Origin: Enoplolaimus lenunculus
Lineage: Eukaryota; Nematoda; Enoplea; Enoplida; Thoracostomopsidae
Reading direction: 5' to 3'
DNA: 64,000 bases
Assembly (NCBI GenBank): GCA_030248215.1
Contig: JASANG010002845.1
Span: 124,001 to 188,000, forward strand
Program-made: the position numbers and the translations under genes
Shown here: piece after piece, positions 36,101-47,773 of the stretch
How positions within the stretch are numbered: the first letter of the stretch is position 1
Layout of the letters: every line of letters starts with the position of its first letter
Notes under the pieces: generated by a model
The model's database searches: none
Told to the model about the DNA's origin: nothing
The model's input: the letters and a program-made list of their open reading frames with translations, nothing else

Positions 36101-39100
36101 TATATTATGGTACGAGCCGAATAATCTAATATCCGGCCGGAGCCGGTTAATGAATTCAAATCTAATAACCAGAACGTAGCTTACAATTCTTCCTTCATTG
36201 GCTTAAAGGTACCCAAATCAAAGTGTTTTGTGTTTCCTTGCAAACAAATAAAATTTTGGGTAACCGGATGGGTCATTCTGTTTCTCAAATCGCTGTATAA
36301 CCAAGTAGCAGTGCTCCAGAATCGTTAGCTGTCTGTGTTGGTACGCGAAAGGCGCAAGTACTTCTGAGCCAAAGCTGCGATCCAAGGAAAATTTCTGTGA
36401 TTGCTGCTCATCGCTTATTCACCCCTTTGGTCTCGTTTGCAAACCACCGAGTCTGAGAAAAGCTAGACCGAGACCGAGACCAGCCAAAACCCGAGACTTG
36501 CCGAGGCCGCCCATCCGTGAACCAGGTCAACGCTCCCCCATCCCTGTCTATCAGATTAACATTGGTAACGAGGGTGTGAATAAGAGCTCTTATATACTTA
36601 CCACTACTCCGGTCCACTGTGTTTGATATCGTTCCGGTGGCGGTACACACAACACCGCTCGATGCGTTAGCTCATCGGCGCTTGAATCCACCCGAAGTAT
36701 GACTCCACGTTTCGGAGTCCATTGCGACAACATTTGTTCCAGCGTGTGTACCGGATAGTCGTACAAATACCGCTCCAGCGTCGGTAGCGCGGACAGCGTG
36801 GTTGAACGATCAGCTGCTGCAGCGGACGATTCCAAAGAAGTAGCCCAAAATTGAGCCAACTCAAACAACGTCGCGTTTTCAAGTCGTGTTTCAAAATCAA
36901 GTTCTAGCTCCAGTTCGTTATTTGTATCGAGATCCGCGAGCGAACGCAATGGAATGAGTACAGGCCGAGTTACAAGCTCAGAAACCGGACGTGGCTGATA
37001 TCGGCTGGCGGCGTCATTCAATTTCCGTTTGAGAGCAGGGTCAAGATCAATATGATGCAATTTCCATTTGATATGACGTCGACGTGGTTGTTGGTCTGCG
37101 GTGACTGTTGCACAGGTACTGCTTTCGGGTCTCGTTCCGGCAGCTGGACACTCTGCCTGTTGCGATATGTTTAATGGGGCAGCAGCAACGGCTGTGTCTA
37201 AGAACTGAGACTGATGTGTAGCAGCAGGCGCACAAGAAGCAATATGACAATGTTTTTGGCCCTTTGGAATGCTTTTAACTGCTTCACTACCAGGATACGA
37301 TGTAGACGTGTTATCAGCGTCCCCGTTGCTATCCTCACTAAACGGACTAAACTGCATTTGGGTACTAGCAAGTTCTTCTATTTGTTCTGACATGGGTTCT
37401 TGTTGGCAACGAGCTTGGCTTATAACTGAACAACGTTGTTGGTGAACTTGAGATCCAGTCGTAAGCAAAGTCCGCTGAGATTCTTGGCTACTACGCGTGT
37501 TTGGAGTTGCAATTCCAAGCAGCGAACGAAGAGCGGAGAACATTTTTTCTACAAAGCATAAGAAAAAGTTCAAAATATTAAAGACTTAGCCAATTCGAAA
37601 AAAAATCGGAGAAGAATGTAAAGGTTTGCGTGAACCAAAGGTCGATTTTGTGTCAGCAATACCAGATTGTTATCTGTCTGTGAAACCTGATATACATACA
37701 AAGTAACGAAACAGCGCTTCGATATTTAACATCAATTGTGCGAGCAGGGTGCAAAGCGGAACTGGATTATACCGGAATCGGAACCGTAAACTTATACCGG
37801 AGTCGAAAGCGGAATCAGAACAAATATTGTGACTATATTATAATTTGTATTAACAAGTATATTGCTTTAAAGTGTCTTTTGGCTGACAATTCTCAAAAAC
37901 GTTACATGAACAAATTGGCAATTTTTTTGGCTCTGTAAATCTAAACTACAATCTAATTTATCGAAAACAAATTAATACATAAATGATGCTGAACTTTTAT
38001 ACAACATATCACAACAAGTACGTCTAAAATTAAAATGTGGAAATCCCGATTCCGATTGCTTGTGCAATCAGAATCGGGATCGGAACTTGTTTGGGATGGG
38101 AATTCTAATCGGAATCGGAATTCCGATTGCAGCCTGTGTGCGATATACACTTTACTCAAACTCCATAATCATAATCCCAACTTGAAACTGAAAACACTAA
38201 ATATCTATATTTTTTACCTTTTTTCAAAGGGTTCGCTTCCTCGTTCGCTTGTTTAAGCAAAAGCATTAAATCAGGATTCTGGTTTAATATCGCCTTTAAA
38301 TTATCTAAATTGTCACTGCCAGCGTCCGTATTAGCAACGCGTTCAATTGGATTTGAAACCATTAAGTTGTCCGAAAACCTAACGTTCGACCCAGATGCTA
38401 CAAATTCTTGAGGCAAACTTCTCTCATTGGCCGAGCCTTGACGTCCAGAAAACCCCGCAGAAATGTGTTCTTTAACCTCAGCAGATGCATGATCTATCTT
38501 GGTACCAGACTCTGATGCGATTTCACCCACTGTCAAATCTGACGTTTCACGGCTGCGCTTTATAAAATCATCTGAAGAACATACACTACCGGAACTAAGT
38601 TTATGCTTTCCCAACACAGATGGAGACGTTTTGTCACATTCTGCCACTGGTTTGACCAGCGAATCTGCCTTTTTACACGAATCAACACACGGGATGCTGG
38701 GTTCTTCTTTAATTGCAGCTTTTACGGTTTGCTCTTGAACTGCAGTACTTGTGGCTTGTTTTTTCATCGGAGTGGGCGGTTTCATGCTTTTGAGCCCAGC
38801 AGTTTTTAAGTACTTCTGTAATAAAAAACGTTGCTGGGTTAGAACAACCAAAAATTGGAAACTAAAAATGAAAAATTAACTAAAACTTTCTCCTATAAAA
38901 CACAAATTAAAGGGTTTTCATATTATAAGGTTACATTAAATTTTTATAAACTCAAAAACAAAGCACCTATTATGATATTAGTAGTACGCGTGCGATGACC
39001 AACCCTGAAATTTGAAGCAACCTTGAATGACTCAATCTATAGATCACTGTACTTTTGAAGCTTTGAGTAACAGACATAAAATCAAACAAGCGACATACAT

Positions 39101-42100
39101 TATAATTAGCGTGATGTTCAGCAGACTTCAAATGCTTTTTAGCGCTTGCATCATCTGGGGATAAATGACTACACAGAGAGCAAAACAACAACTGACAGGG
39201 AAATATGAACTGCCTATCTAAAACGAAACAGAAAAATACGTATAAGATGACCATTTAAAACGTAAAAGATTAATGTATGCGGTACGTTAACATTAAACAC
39301 TTCATAGGAGCATACATCAGGACATTGACATTCAATGCAACAAAGAACTTAAGGAACAACTTTTTTCATATATTATTGCATTGACGGCAGCTTTATTTAA
39401 CTTTTCACAACAAATTTTATGAGTTTTTGGTTTCTTCCACCGAAAATGCTTAAGCTGCATGAGATCAAAAAATACAGACAAATTTTTTGTATACGTAGGT
39501 TTATTGCAAAAACAACTTACAGTTAGTGCTTGCTTTTTCATATTTCCCTTGAGGACATTATTTATCACATTTTTAGATATTTGCATTGCACGAAACTAAA
39601 AATATTGTTGATAAAAATATTTAATTGCCAAATAAAACTTGACTTACCTATGTCCGATGCTATACTTATACCAGAGCCGCATATTGCCGAGCTGCTATGT
39701 CCATCAGAAAGTTGTTTGTCATGTTTGCTACTAACACGGCCTGTTCTGTTACTGCAAACGCTCCTGTCGATATCCCCCCGTGTTTTCCGGCGGCTCACAT
39801 GGCGCGGAGACTTTGTCTCAGATACTGAATTTTCTGAACTCGAGCTCTTTCGTGGGCTTGTAATCCTTCGCGCTTTACTTGGTGAGCAATCAGATCGCGC
39901 CCCATTAGACTCATTCGAAACGCACCGAGCTGAATCAGTGGATAAATCGCTTGGCGCTTTGGTATCTCCACCGAATTTACCACCAGCACTAGACGTTTTC
40001 GGCAACCAGGGTTTTCTGCTACCTACAACAGCACCGGTAGCAACAGAAGGAGTGTCACCACAGGGATGGTTTGTTTCGCGAGCTGGACCGCCAACTTGTG
40101 ATCGACTGTGACTTGCTGTTCTCGGATCACGATATTTCAACGATTTGGCTTCTAGATGAGAGAAACTTGCTGGAACCATCAGGGAAAGACAAGGATTCTC
40201 AGTCGGTGAAATTCCAGGTGGGACTGTATCGTCAGCTAGTGAGTTACTTTGGCTCGATTTTTCACAGGACGCTTGTGATGTGACACACGGTGGAATGCAA
40301 GGCGGTGGAGGTGGGGGCGGGGGGCTCTGAAAATTTGGTCGTGATGTGGGCGTTTGTGGCAACGCAGAATGTACGGTCGAGGGCGTAGCGATGCAAACTG
40401 GACTATGGGAAGCGCTGCTGATAGCGGAAACACCTGCGGCAGAATGCACTGGCAATGCAATAAATGCTGTTGCCGCAGCAGCAACAGCAGAAGGTGGTGG
40501 AGGCGGTGGAATCGGAGGAGGAATGATAAAGCCAAATGGTGGCGGTACAGGTGGCACTGCTCCAGCCATTGGGATCGGCGCAGCTGATCTCATTGATGGT
40601 GGTGGTGGCGGTCGCGGTGGTGGTACAGAAAACGACGGTGGTGCTGGACCGAGTCCGGGTAGCGCCGCCACAGTTCCAGCAAATGGCTGGCAGCCCGGCA
40701 AAGCCACTGCCCCTGCTCCTGGCGCTGGGATTCCAATTGGATGAGCTTGAGTTGAAATTGATTGTTGAATCGATGGTCGAAATGTAATACGATGATCAAG
40801 CTGCCAGCCATAAGACGAAGGTGGGGGCGGTGGCGGGGGAACCATCGAAACAGATGCTGCTGTTGATGGAAATACTACCGGTGGTTGATGTGTTGCCACA
40901 CTCTGTGCACTGCTGATATTATTTGGTTCGCTGCCAGAAGCTTGCGTCAAGTCGACCAGAACGCTAGATACCCGTGCGGTAGGTTGCGATAAGCTCTCGG
41001 TAGCTTCCGTTCCGGTTGGTCTAGTCCTTTCGCAATTCTCGGTAGCAGTTTGCTTCACAGATGGACGAACCACCATTACTGGCTGATTGCGAGAAGCATT
41101 ATTCAAAGGCTGTGTGCCTGAATTGCTCGTAGACGTTGCAGTCGATATCAAATCTGCAGAACCAGCTATAACAGTAGATGCTGGTTTAACGTCTGCTGCA
41201 GACGAAACAGCCTCGCTACAAACCGATGAATACTGAGATTTCGATACTTGCATTGTTGGATGCGTTAACGTTACTACAGGAATAATTGATATTGTCCTCA
41301 AGTTGTCGTGATTATGCTGAGAATCGATTTTAGTTGTACTTGAAATGCTACTGCACGCGTCTGAGGCGACAGTTTCTTTTGCTGAAACAAAGTTATTTAT
41401 ACGAATGTCCAAAAAACCGTAAATTCGATCATGTAGTGAAACGCACATATTTGCAGCAAGCAAACACAAACATAACTGTTTTCAAAATTAACGCTAACCA
41501 AATAATGCGCACACGCAAGGACAAAACCATGGGAGGGGAGTCCAGGTGTTAAAACCTACTCGGGATCTTTGTACCGGGTTGACACTGTTTCAGTTTGAAA
41601 AGCAAGAAACCCTTACGAAATTTTATGTAACGTAACCCCCTTTCCAAAATCATGGCTATGACCATGCGTACTCGCTAGTGCATTGCGTTCCTTTTACTTG
41701 TACTAGCAAAACTCAAAACCTGTGAATATAAACGTTACAGCATTAGAATGTAGAAGTGCCAAGGTTTAACCGTAAACATTTTACCAGAGTCTTCTTTTTT
41801 GGTTTCGCTTTCCTTCTTTTGCTTAGTATCGGGCCTTCTTTCTGAATCCTATGCAAATGGAACACTATGTTAACGTTATAAATCACACGATGGGACAGTA
41901 CAACACACAAAATTTAATACATATTCTGCCAACCACCACTCTACCTGGATTACCAATTACATAGGCAAATCATATGTGTTTAATAAGAAACATTATGTTT
42001 TGTGTTTCGCTACATTAGAGCACTGCAAGTGCCCATCCACTGCACTGGCATATAAATTGGCTAAATAATATGACAACCAAGAACTAACACAAGAAATTTT

Positions 42101-42552
42101 AACAAAAACGCTCCAGATAGCCTCACCGATGTTGAATTCTGCAAATCTTGCTCCGCTTTCGCCAATAATAATTTATTCATTAATTTTTCACGTCGCTCTT
42201 CGAATGCTTGTTCCCATTTTTGCATATCTTCGATACTTTGTGGAGCTGTTGGCACTGTACTAGAATCCGGGCCTGTGTTGGTCGTTTTAATTTTATCACT
42301 GAAACAACGAAAATATTATGTAGCACTCAGGGGCGTATAATAATACAAGGGGAAGAACAGTGAGGATATATAATGTTTCGAAACTCATCGATAGACAATA
42401 ACAACTCCTCGTTAGACAATAACAATTAGTTAACAACTTCAAAACAACGTTCTATTTCGTAAAGTTTGAACAGAATTCACGCAACCAAAAACAACATACT
42501 TGTTTGCTCGTTTTGAACAAGACGACTTTCCTTCTCGAACACTTTTATCCAT
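30184..42552 (-). CDS. Giant zinc-finger and RS-like protein, about 3,130 residues, family not recognised
   Basis: Eight exons join with GT/AG borders and agreeing phases: 42552-42500, 42298-42127, 41848-41785, 41381-39648, 39217-39099, 38815-38218, 37548-36602 and 35889-30184, 9,393 nt in all. The ATG at 42552 has an in-frame TGA 18 bases upstream. Residues 1-96 are basic and coiled (KWEQAFEERREKLMNKLLL). Residues 97-674 are Ser/Thr/Pro-rich with polyproline runs (FH1-like). Residues 687-709 form a matrin/U1-type finger, C-x2-C-x12-H-x5-H. The segment at 1177-1620 and again at 2320-2656 holds five diverged repeats that read as helix, three strands, helix (see findings). An acidic stretch lies near 1800-1820, and Ser/Arg-rich sequence from about 2720 to the end. 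The matrin finger plus RS character suggests an RNA-linked nuclear protein; that is inference. Confidence 0.85.
34160..34187 (-). repeat. GAA run encoding polyglutamate
   Basis: A pure (GAA)n on the minus strand encodes eight or nine Glu in a row inside the acidic tract of the giant protein and continues into Asp/Gly-rich sequence. Confidence 0.85.
37745..38136. mobile_element. hAT MITE in intron 6 of the giant gene
   Basis: Flanks TGTGCGAG and TGTGCGAT form an 8-bp duplication with one mismatch. Ends CAGGGTGCAAAG and CGATTGCAGCCTG. Internal CGGAATCGGAA/TTCCGATTCCG repeats fold back at 38042-38080. The ends resemble family L (CAGGGTGTAA). Confidence 0.75.
39099..39217 (-). other. Exon encoding the matrin/U1-type zinc finger
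   Basis: Encodes 39 residues including FCSLCSHLSPDDASAKKHLK and SAEHHANYN. The CxxC and HxxxxxH spacing is that of U1C/matrin fingers, which bind double-stranded or structured RNA in several proteins. It is cleanly framed by two introns (phase 1 in, phase 0 out). Confidence 0.8.
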
Positions 42553-43383
42553 TGCCAGCAGAGTGAATCATACCTAATGGTTGAATCTGCCTTATATATA
42601 GCTGAAAATAAAATAACTGAAATGCAACTTTTGTAGCAATCTCGACAAAAAAACGACGTAACTGTACAAAAGTGTCTGATTTATTAAACGCTAGTTGTAA
42701 AAAGTTAATAAAACATCGCTCAGTTACACGTTAAAATTTTGCCGAAGCTATTTAATGTCGTACATATTTTGCGATTAAATGCTCAGTGGTAATGCATATA
42801 TTTTGTTATTGTCGCACTCCCCATAAATTTTTTCTGCCCAACTACTAACAACTCCTGTTGGCAAAGCTGCTTTGAGTGTTTAAAGTTAGCGACTTACAGG
42901 CACGGAGGTGCGGCCTCGGTCAGAAACCTAGACCGAGATTTAACTAAGGAAATCATCACTTAAGAGAGAAGGTGAATAACAGTATGACGTAAAACTCATC
43001 GCGTTTAGTTAACTACAAAAATAAGAACCATTAGTCTGTATACTGTTTTATACACTTAATTCAACAACTATAAACCAAATCAATTATGCTCATACGTAGC
43101 TGTCTGCAATATTTTCATCAAAGTGCTGTACTTTCTCCTGATAACGCGTAAGAGAGCTATCGTGTAATATTCTTTTCGAAACTTATTGCGACTTTTCATG
43201 CTTTTAATATCAACATGTCAACTATTTCTCTAGCTAATACATTAAATAACCTGCCTACCTCAGTGCTCAGATTGGAGGGGCACAGCCTTTCCCAATGTTA
43301 CCCAGAGCTCACAATATTTCGTACGTTTTAGACAATCAGCTAAATACATAGAATACATATCGGTAAAATATCGAAGTCAGGGC
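42553..43383. other. 5' flank of the giant gene; no further feature
   Basis: AT-rich unique sequence with a short GC-richer stretch (42897-42945, GAGGTGCGGCCTCGGTC). No promoter element could be supported. Confidence 0.45.
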
Positions 43384-43452
43384 CAATGTTACTTTAAAGG
43401 GCGTCCCATTTTCCCGGGATTGAAATGTACCAGGAGTACCCGTCCCATTTTT
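43384..43452. mobile_element. Family B terminus at the left edge of the minisatellite
   Basis: GGGCCAATGTTACTTTAAAG matches the inverted form of the family B end, followed by GTCCCATTTTCC and a TGTACCAGGAGTACCCGTCC block shared with 27282-27364 (other strand). Confidence 0.7.
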
Positions 43453-45448
43453 GGGACAGCGGGACAGTTGGGACAGATGAGACAGTGGGACAGATGGAAC
43501 AGTTGGGACAGCTGGGACAGATGAGACAGTGGGACAGATGGAACAGTTGGGACAGATGGGACAGTTGGGACAGATGGGACAGATGGGACAGATGGGACAG
43601 TTGGGACAGATGGGACAGATGGGACAGATGGGACAGATGGGACAGTTGGGACAGTAGGGACAGATGGGATAGATGGGATAGATGGGACAAATTGGACAGA
43701 TGGGACAGTTGGGACAGTTGGGACAGTTGGTACAGATGGGACAGATGGGACACTTGTGCAGTTGGGACAGATGGGACAGTTGGGACAGATGGGACAGATG
43801 GGACAGTTCGAAAACTTGGGACACTTGGGACAGATGGGACAGATGGGACAGTTGAGACAGATGGGACAGTTGGGACAGATGGGACAAATGGGACAGTTGG
43901 GACAGTTGGGACAGATGGGACAGATGGGACAGTTGGGACAGTTGGTATAGATGGGACAGTTGGGACACTTGGGACACTTGGGACACTTGGGACAATTGGG
44001 AAAGATGTGACAGATGGGACAGTTGTGACAGACGGGACAGTTGGGACAGATGGTACAGTTGGGACAGATGTGACAGATGGGACACTTGGGACACTTGGGA
44101 CAGATGGGACAGCTGGGACAGATGGGACAGATGGGACACTTGGGACAGATGGGATAGTTGGACAGATGGGACATTTGGGACAGTTGGGACAGATGGGACA
44201 GTTGGGACAAACGGGACAGAAGGGAGGGATGGGACAGTTGGGACAGATGGGACAGATGGGACAGTTATGACAGATGGGACAGTTGGGACAGTTGGGACAG
44301 TTGGGACAGTTGGTACAGATGGGACAGATGGGACACTTGTGCAGTTGGGACAGATGGGACAGTTGGGACAGATGGGACAGATGGGACAGTTCGAAAACTT
44401 GGGACACTTGGGACAGATGGGACAGATGGGACAGTTGAGACAGATGGGACAGTTGGGACAGATGGGACAAATGGGACAGTTGGGACAGTTGGGACAGATG
44501 GGACAGATGGGACAGTTGGGACAGTTGGTATAGATGGGACAGATGGGACACTTGGGACACTTGGGACACTTGGGACAATTGGGAAAGATGTGACAGATGG
44601 GACAGTTGTGACAGACGGGACAGTTGGGACAGATGGGACAGTTGGGACAGATGTGACAGATGGGACACTTGGGACACTTGGGACAGATGGGACAGCTGGG
44701 ACAGATGGGACAGATGGGACACTTGGGACAGATGGGATAGTTGGAGATGGGACATTTGGGACAGTTGGGACAGATGGGACAGTTGGGACAAACGGGACAG
44801 AAGGGAGGGATGGGACAGTTGGGACAGATGGGACAGATGGGACAGTTATGACAGATGGGACAGTTGGTACAGTTGGGACAGTTGGGACAGTTGGACAGAT
44901 GGGACAGTTGGGACAGATGGGACAGTTGGGACAGATGGGACAGTTGGGACAGATGGGACAGTTGGACAGATGGACAGATGGGGCAGATGGGACAGATGGG
45001 ACAGATGGGAGAGATGGGACGGATGGGACAGCACGACAGTTGGGACAGTTTGGACAGATTGGACAGATGGGACAATTGGGACAGCTGGGACAGATGGGAC
45101 AGTTGGGACACTTGGGACAGATGGGACATATGGGACAGTTGGGACAAACGAAACAGATGGGACAGTTGGGACAGATGGGACAAATGGGACAGATGGGACA
45201 GTTGAGACAGATAGGACAGTTGGGACAGTTGGGACAGATGGGACAGATGGGACAGATGAGACAGATGGGACAGATGGGACAGTTGGGACAGATGGGACAG
45301 TTGGGACAGTTGGGACAGATGGGACAGTTAGGACAGATGGGACAGTTGAGACACTTGGGACACTTGGGACAGATGGGACAGATGGGACAGTTGGGACAAA
45401 CGGGACAGATGGAACAGATGGGACAGTTGGGACAGATGGGGCAGTTGT
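43453..45448. repeat. 9-bp minisatellite array 1, GGGACAG(A/T)T
   Basis: About 220 units of GGGACAGAT or GGGACAGTT, with variants GGGACACTT, GGTACAGAT, GAGACAGAT and others. Because the unit is three codons long, all six frames stay open for hundreds of codons (GTDGTV, DRWDSW, GQMGQL; reverse SQLSHL, CPNCPI, VPSVPT). These are not genes. A segment of about 583 bp (marker GACACTTGTGCAG at 43751 and 44334; TTCGAAAACTTG at 43807 and 44390) is duplicated in tandem within it. Confidence 0.97.
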
Positions 45449-45827
45449 GTAAACGTATAGCAAAAATATCTGACACAGAAACGAATAGTAATCAAAATAA
45501 AAAACCGAAAACGGATTCTGTGAAGCATAAATGCTTCAATGATGTTTTATTTTTCTATCAACAGAATTGATGTGTTCGAGCAAATATAAAAAAGATGTGT
45601 AGGTACGTGATGAAAAGAATTAATTATTTCTTTAAACAATCTGCTCCTAGGGAGCAATTAAACCAATGTAAACTCAGGCGTAGGTGAAATTTGGAGTCGT
45701 AGTGAAGGCATTCACAACTTTCAAAGCCAATTCAGCAGTTCAGCCAAAGATCAGTACCGGGTTATTTATTTAGAAACTGTCGACATTGCAACAGGTATAT
45801 TTAGAAGAACAAATACCGTGCAGCCGT
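45449..45827. other. No recognisable feature
   Basis: AT-rich flank of the minisatellite. A family B right end could not be found here. Confidence 0.45.
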
Positions 45828-45835
45828 GCATCGGA

Positions 45836-46132
45836 TGCAACCGGAGGTGAAAAATACCGGAGCCGTAGCACGAACCGGAGGTCAACGAAACTTGCCGTAG
45901 CCGGACCGAGGCGAAATTAGGTAGTAAAAATGATAGCCAATATTTGAAATATGTTGTTTTGTTCTTTGGATTTACGCTAATTTTCCGAAATTTTGGAACA
46001 TCTTTCCTTAAAATTATGACAACAGTAAAACGAAACGCGTTAAACAAATAAATTTTGCAAATTATGCTAAATTTTACTACCGAAAGTGCCGAAATTCCGG
46101 CAAAAATTCTACCGGAGCCGGAGCCGGAATCA
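45836..46132. mobile_element. Element of the CAACCGGAGG family (family J)
   Basis: Starts TGCAACCGGAGGTGAAAAA and is colinear with 59070-59431, including GAGGCGAAATTAGGTAGTA and AAAACGAAACGCG. The right terminus is degraded at ACCGGAGCCGGAGCCGG. Confidence 0.75.
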
Positions 46133-46227
46133 GATCTGCGAGAAGTTTGTGATTTTTGCTAGCTAAAGGGCCCTTAATTACACCTCTGCATTTGTTCTAT
46201 CCCGATGTTATTCGTATCGCTCTGATT

Positions 46228-46371
46228 CAGTGACGGAGCCGGTAACGTTTACTGCCCCACCCAAATACCTTTATAATAAAGGATACAACAAGACACAATT
46301 ATGATATCCGACTTGTAGCCTGATCCGAAATCCTGGTGGCCTATGCATAAATCTGATTAATCCAGCCACTG
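46228..46371. mobile_element. Possible hAT-like MITE
   Basis: Ends CAGTGACGGAGCC and GATTAATCCAGCCACTG are imperfectly inverted. No target duplication remains. Confidence 0.45.
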
Positions 46372-46538
46372 GCGGACAAATACCAGCACCTTAACAATTC
46401 TAAAGAAAATTCGTGCAATCATAACCCCGTTAGAATCACACTCCCACTTTATCACAACCAAATTTCAGACCAAACTAAACCCGGTAGAATGGCCCAATCT
46501 GTTGTAGAAATATAGAATAGTAAAACTAACTCCGTTAC

Positions 46539-46683
46539 TGCAAAAAATGGTGAGTCAAATTGACTCTCTCAGAAATAGGCTTTTCCTGACTACGCAAATT
46601 GAGTAAAAATTCAACTCCGCCTGTGTCAACTTCGACTCAATTTGACTCTGGCGGAGTCGAATATTGACTCATTTTTTGCAGTG
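46539..46683. mobile_element. Palindromic MITE, family C, copy 3
   Basis: TA flanks; CTGCAAAAAATGGTGAGTC at left, GACTCATTTTTTGCAGTG at right. The first two bases of the left terminus are missing. Confidence 0.82.
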
Positions 46684-46755
46684 TAGATTTACTAAACTAC
46701 GATTCCCCAGGTTCCCTTATGATCCAAAGTTTTCCCCTTTACACCATCACACGGG

Positions 46756-47202
46756 TACTGTAGTGACCCGATTAAGAGCAGGGACTGATATTTATTTGGC
46801 CTCTTCAGAGGATATCCTCCATGCATTCCGTTACGGACTGTTATTTATTTTTAACCCACGCGCCGCCGCCATTCGTTACTGATATATATCCGGTACTGCA
46901 ATTATCCGTTGAATTATACGTTTGTTTGTCTTGTGTCAATAGCTTGAGCGATAATACAAGGTTATACTTAGGAATGTACTATCAAAATTTAAGTACGCTT
47001 TAAAGCTTCGAGCTCAAATTATTTAGTCCTGGAGTCATTTATTCGCTACAGTTAGTGTTAATTGATGTTTATGGACTCTAATTAGGGTTTAGGGACTCTA
47101 TCCGCTTACGGACACTTATTAGGGATACGGTCTTCTATTGATTCGGACTCAAAATGGAGACCTCCTTTTATTACTCCCCCTCTTATTCGGGTCAATACAG
47201 TA
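46756..47202. mobile_element. MITE, family D, copy 3 (inverted)
   Basis: Ends TACTGTAGTGACCCGATTAA and TTATTCGGGTCAATACAGTA. The interior is the reverse complement of copies 1 and 2. Length 447 bp. Confidence 0.8.
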
Positions 47203-47552
47203 GCATCTATCGTTAGATAGCGATTGGTTTTCAACAGACAAATCATTACAGTTGGTAATGTCATAGTTGGTACAGAAATAAAACAAAATGTGAAAAAATA
47301 TGCTGAATTTCGAACCTCGCTATTCTCTGATTTATAAGATACTTGATTTATCAGCAACTGGTGAAAGGTACTGCACACATTTTAGAATACGGGTCCAGAA
47401 CGCAAGCGAAAAATTAGCATTGATCACAGGCATAATCCAAAAATAGAAACTAATATACGGTGCTTAACTCCGTTTGACGAGACCGCATAAAATCTTTATA
47501 TATTCGTACATGCGCAAATGCGCGTTACACATGTCCCAATTACAAGGCCGAT

Positions 47553-47741
47553 GGCCCATGTTACTTTTAGGGCCGTCCGGTTTCTGGTGGATCTGTAAAA
47601 AAAGACTTACATTGTAGACTACAATTTTTTGCCAAGGCTAAGGCTTAGGCTTAGGAATACGCTTTTGCAAGGCTTTAGGCTTAGGCTTAAACTTAAAAAT
47701 ACGCTTAATCTTCGGTTACGGCCCTAAAAGTAACATTGGCC
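47553..47741. mobile_element. hAT-like MITE with telomere-like core (family B), copy 3
   Basis: Ends GGCCCATGTTACTTTTAGGG and CCCTAAAAGTAACATTGGCC are nearly perfect. The core holds GGCTTAGGCTTAGG twice. The flanks do not match as a duplication. It ends 33 bp from the stop of the receptor gene. Confidence 0.82.
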
Positions 47742-47773
47742 AACTCCATGATGCAGCGCTTTACTTTAAGCGT

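Noticed and set aside
40346-40787. Plus-strand glycine-rich frame of 132 codons
   Set aside because: Complement of the polyproline part of the giant gene's exon 4; no supporting splice or domain evidence.
30184-42552. Reading the interval as several separate genes
   Set aside because: All seven introns have GT/AG borders and agreeing phases, only the first exon has an upstream in-frame stop before its ATG, and no internal exon ends in a stop.
43336-45570. Open frames of up to about 600 codons on both strands in the first minisatellite
   Set aside because: They follow from a 9-bp repeat (three codons) without stop codons; all six frames are open at once and give only low-complexity periodic peptides.
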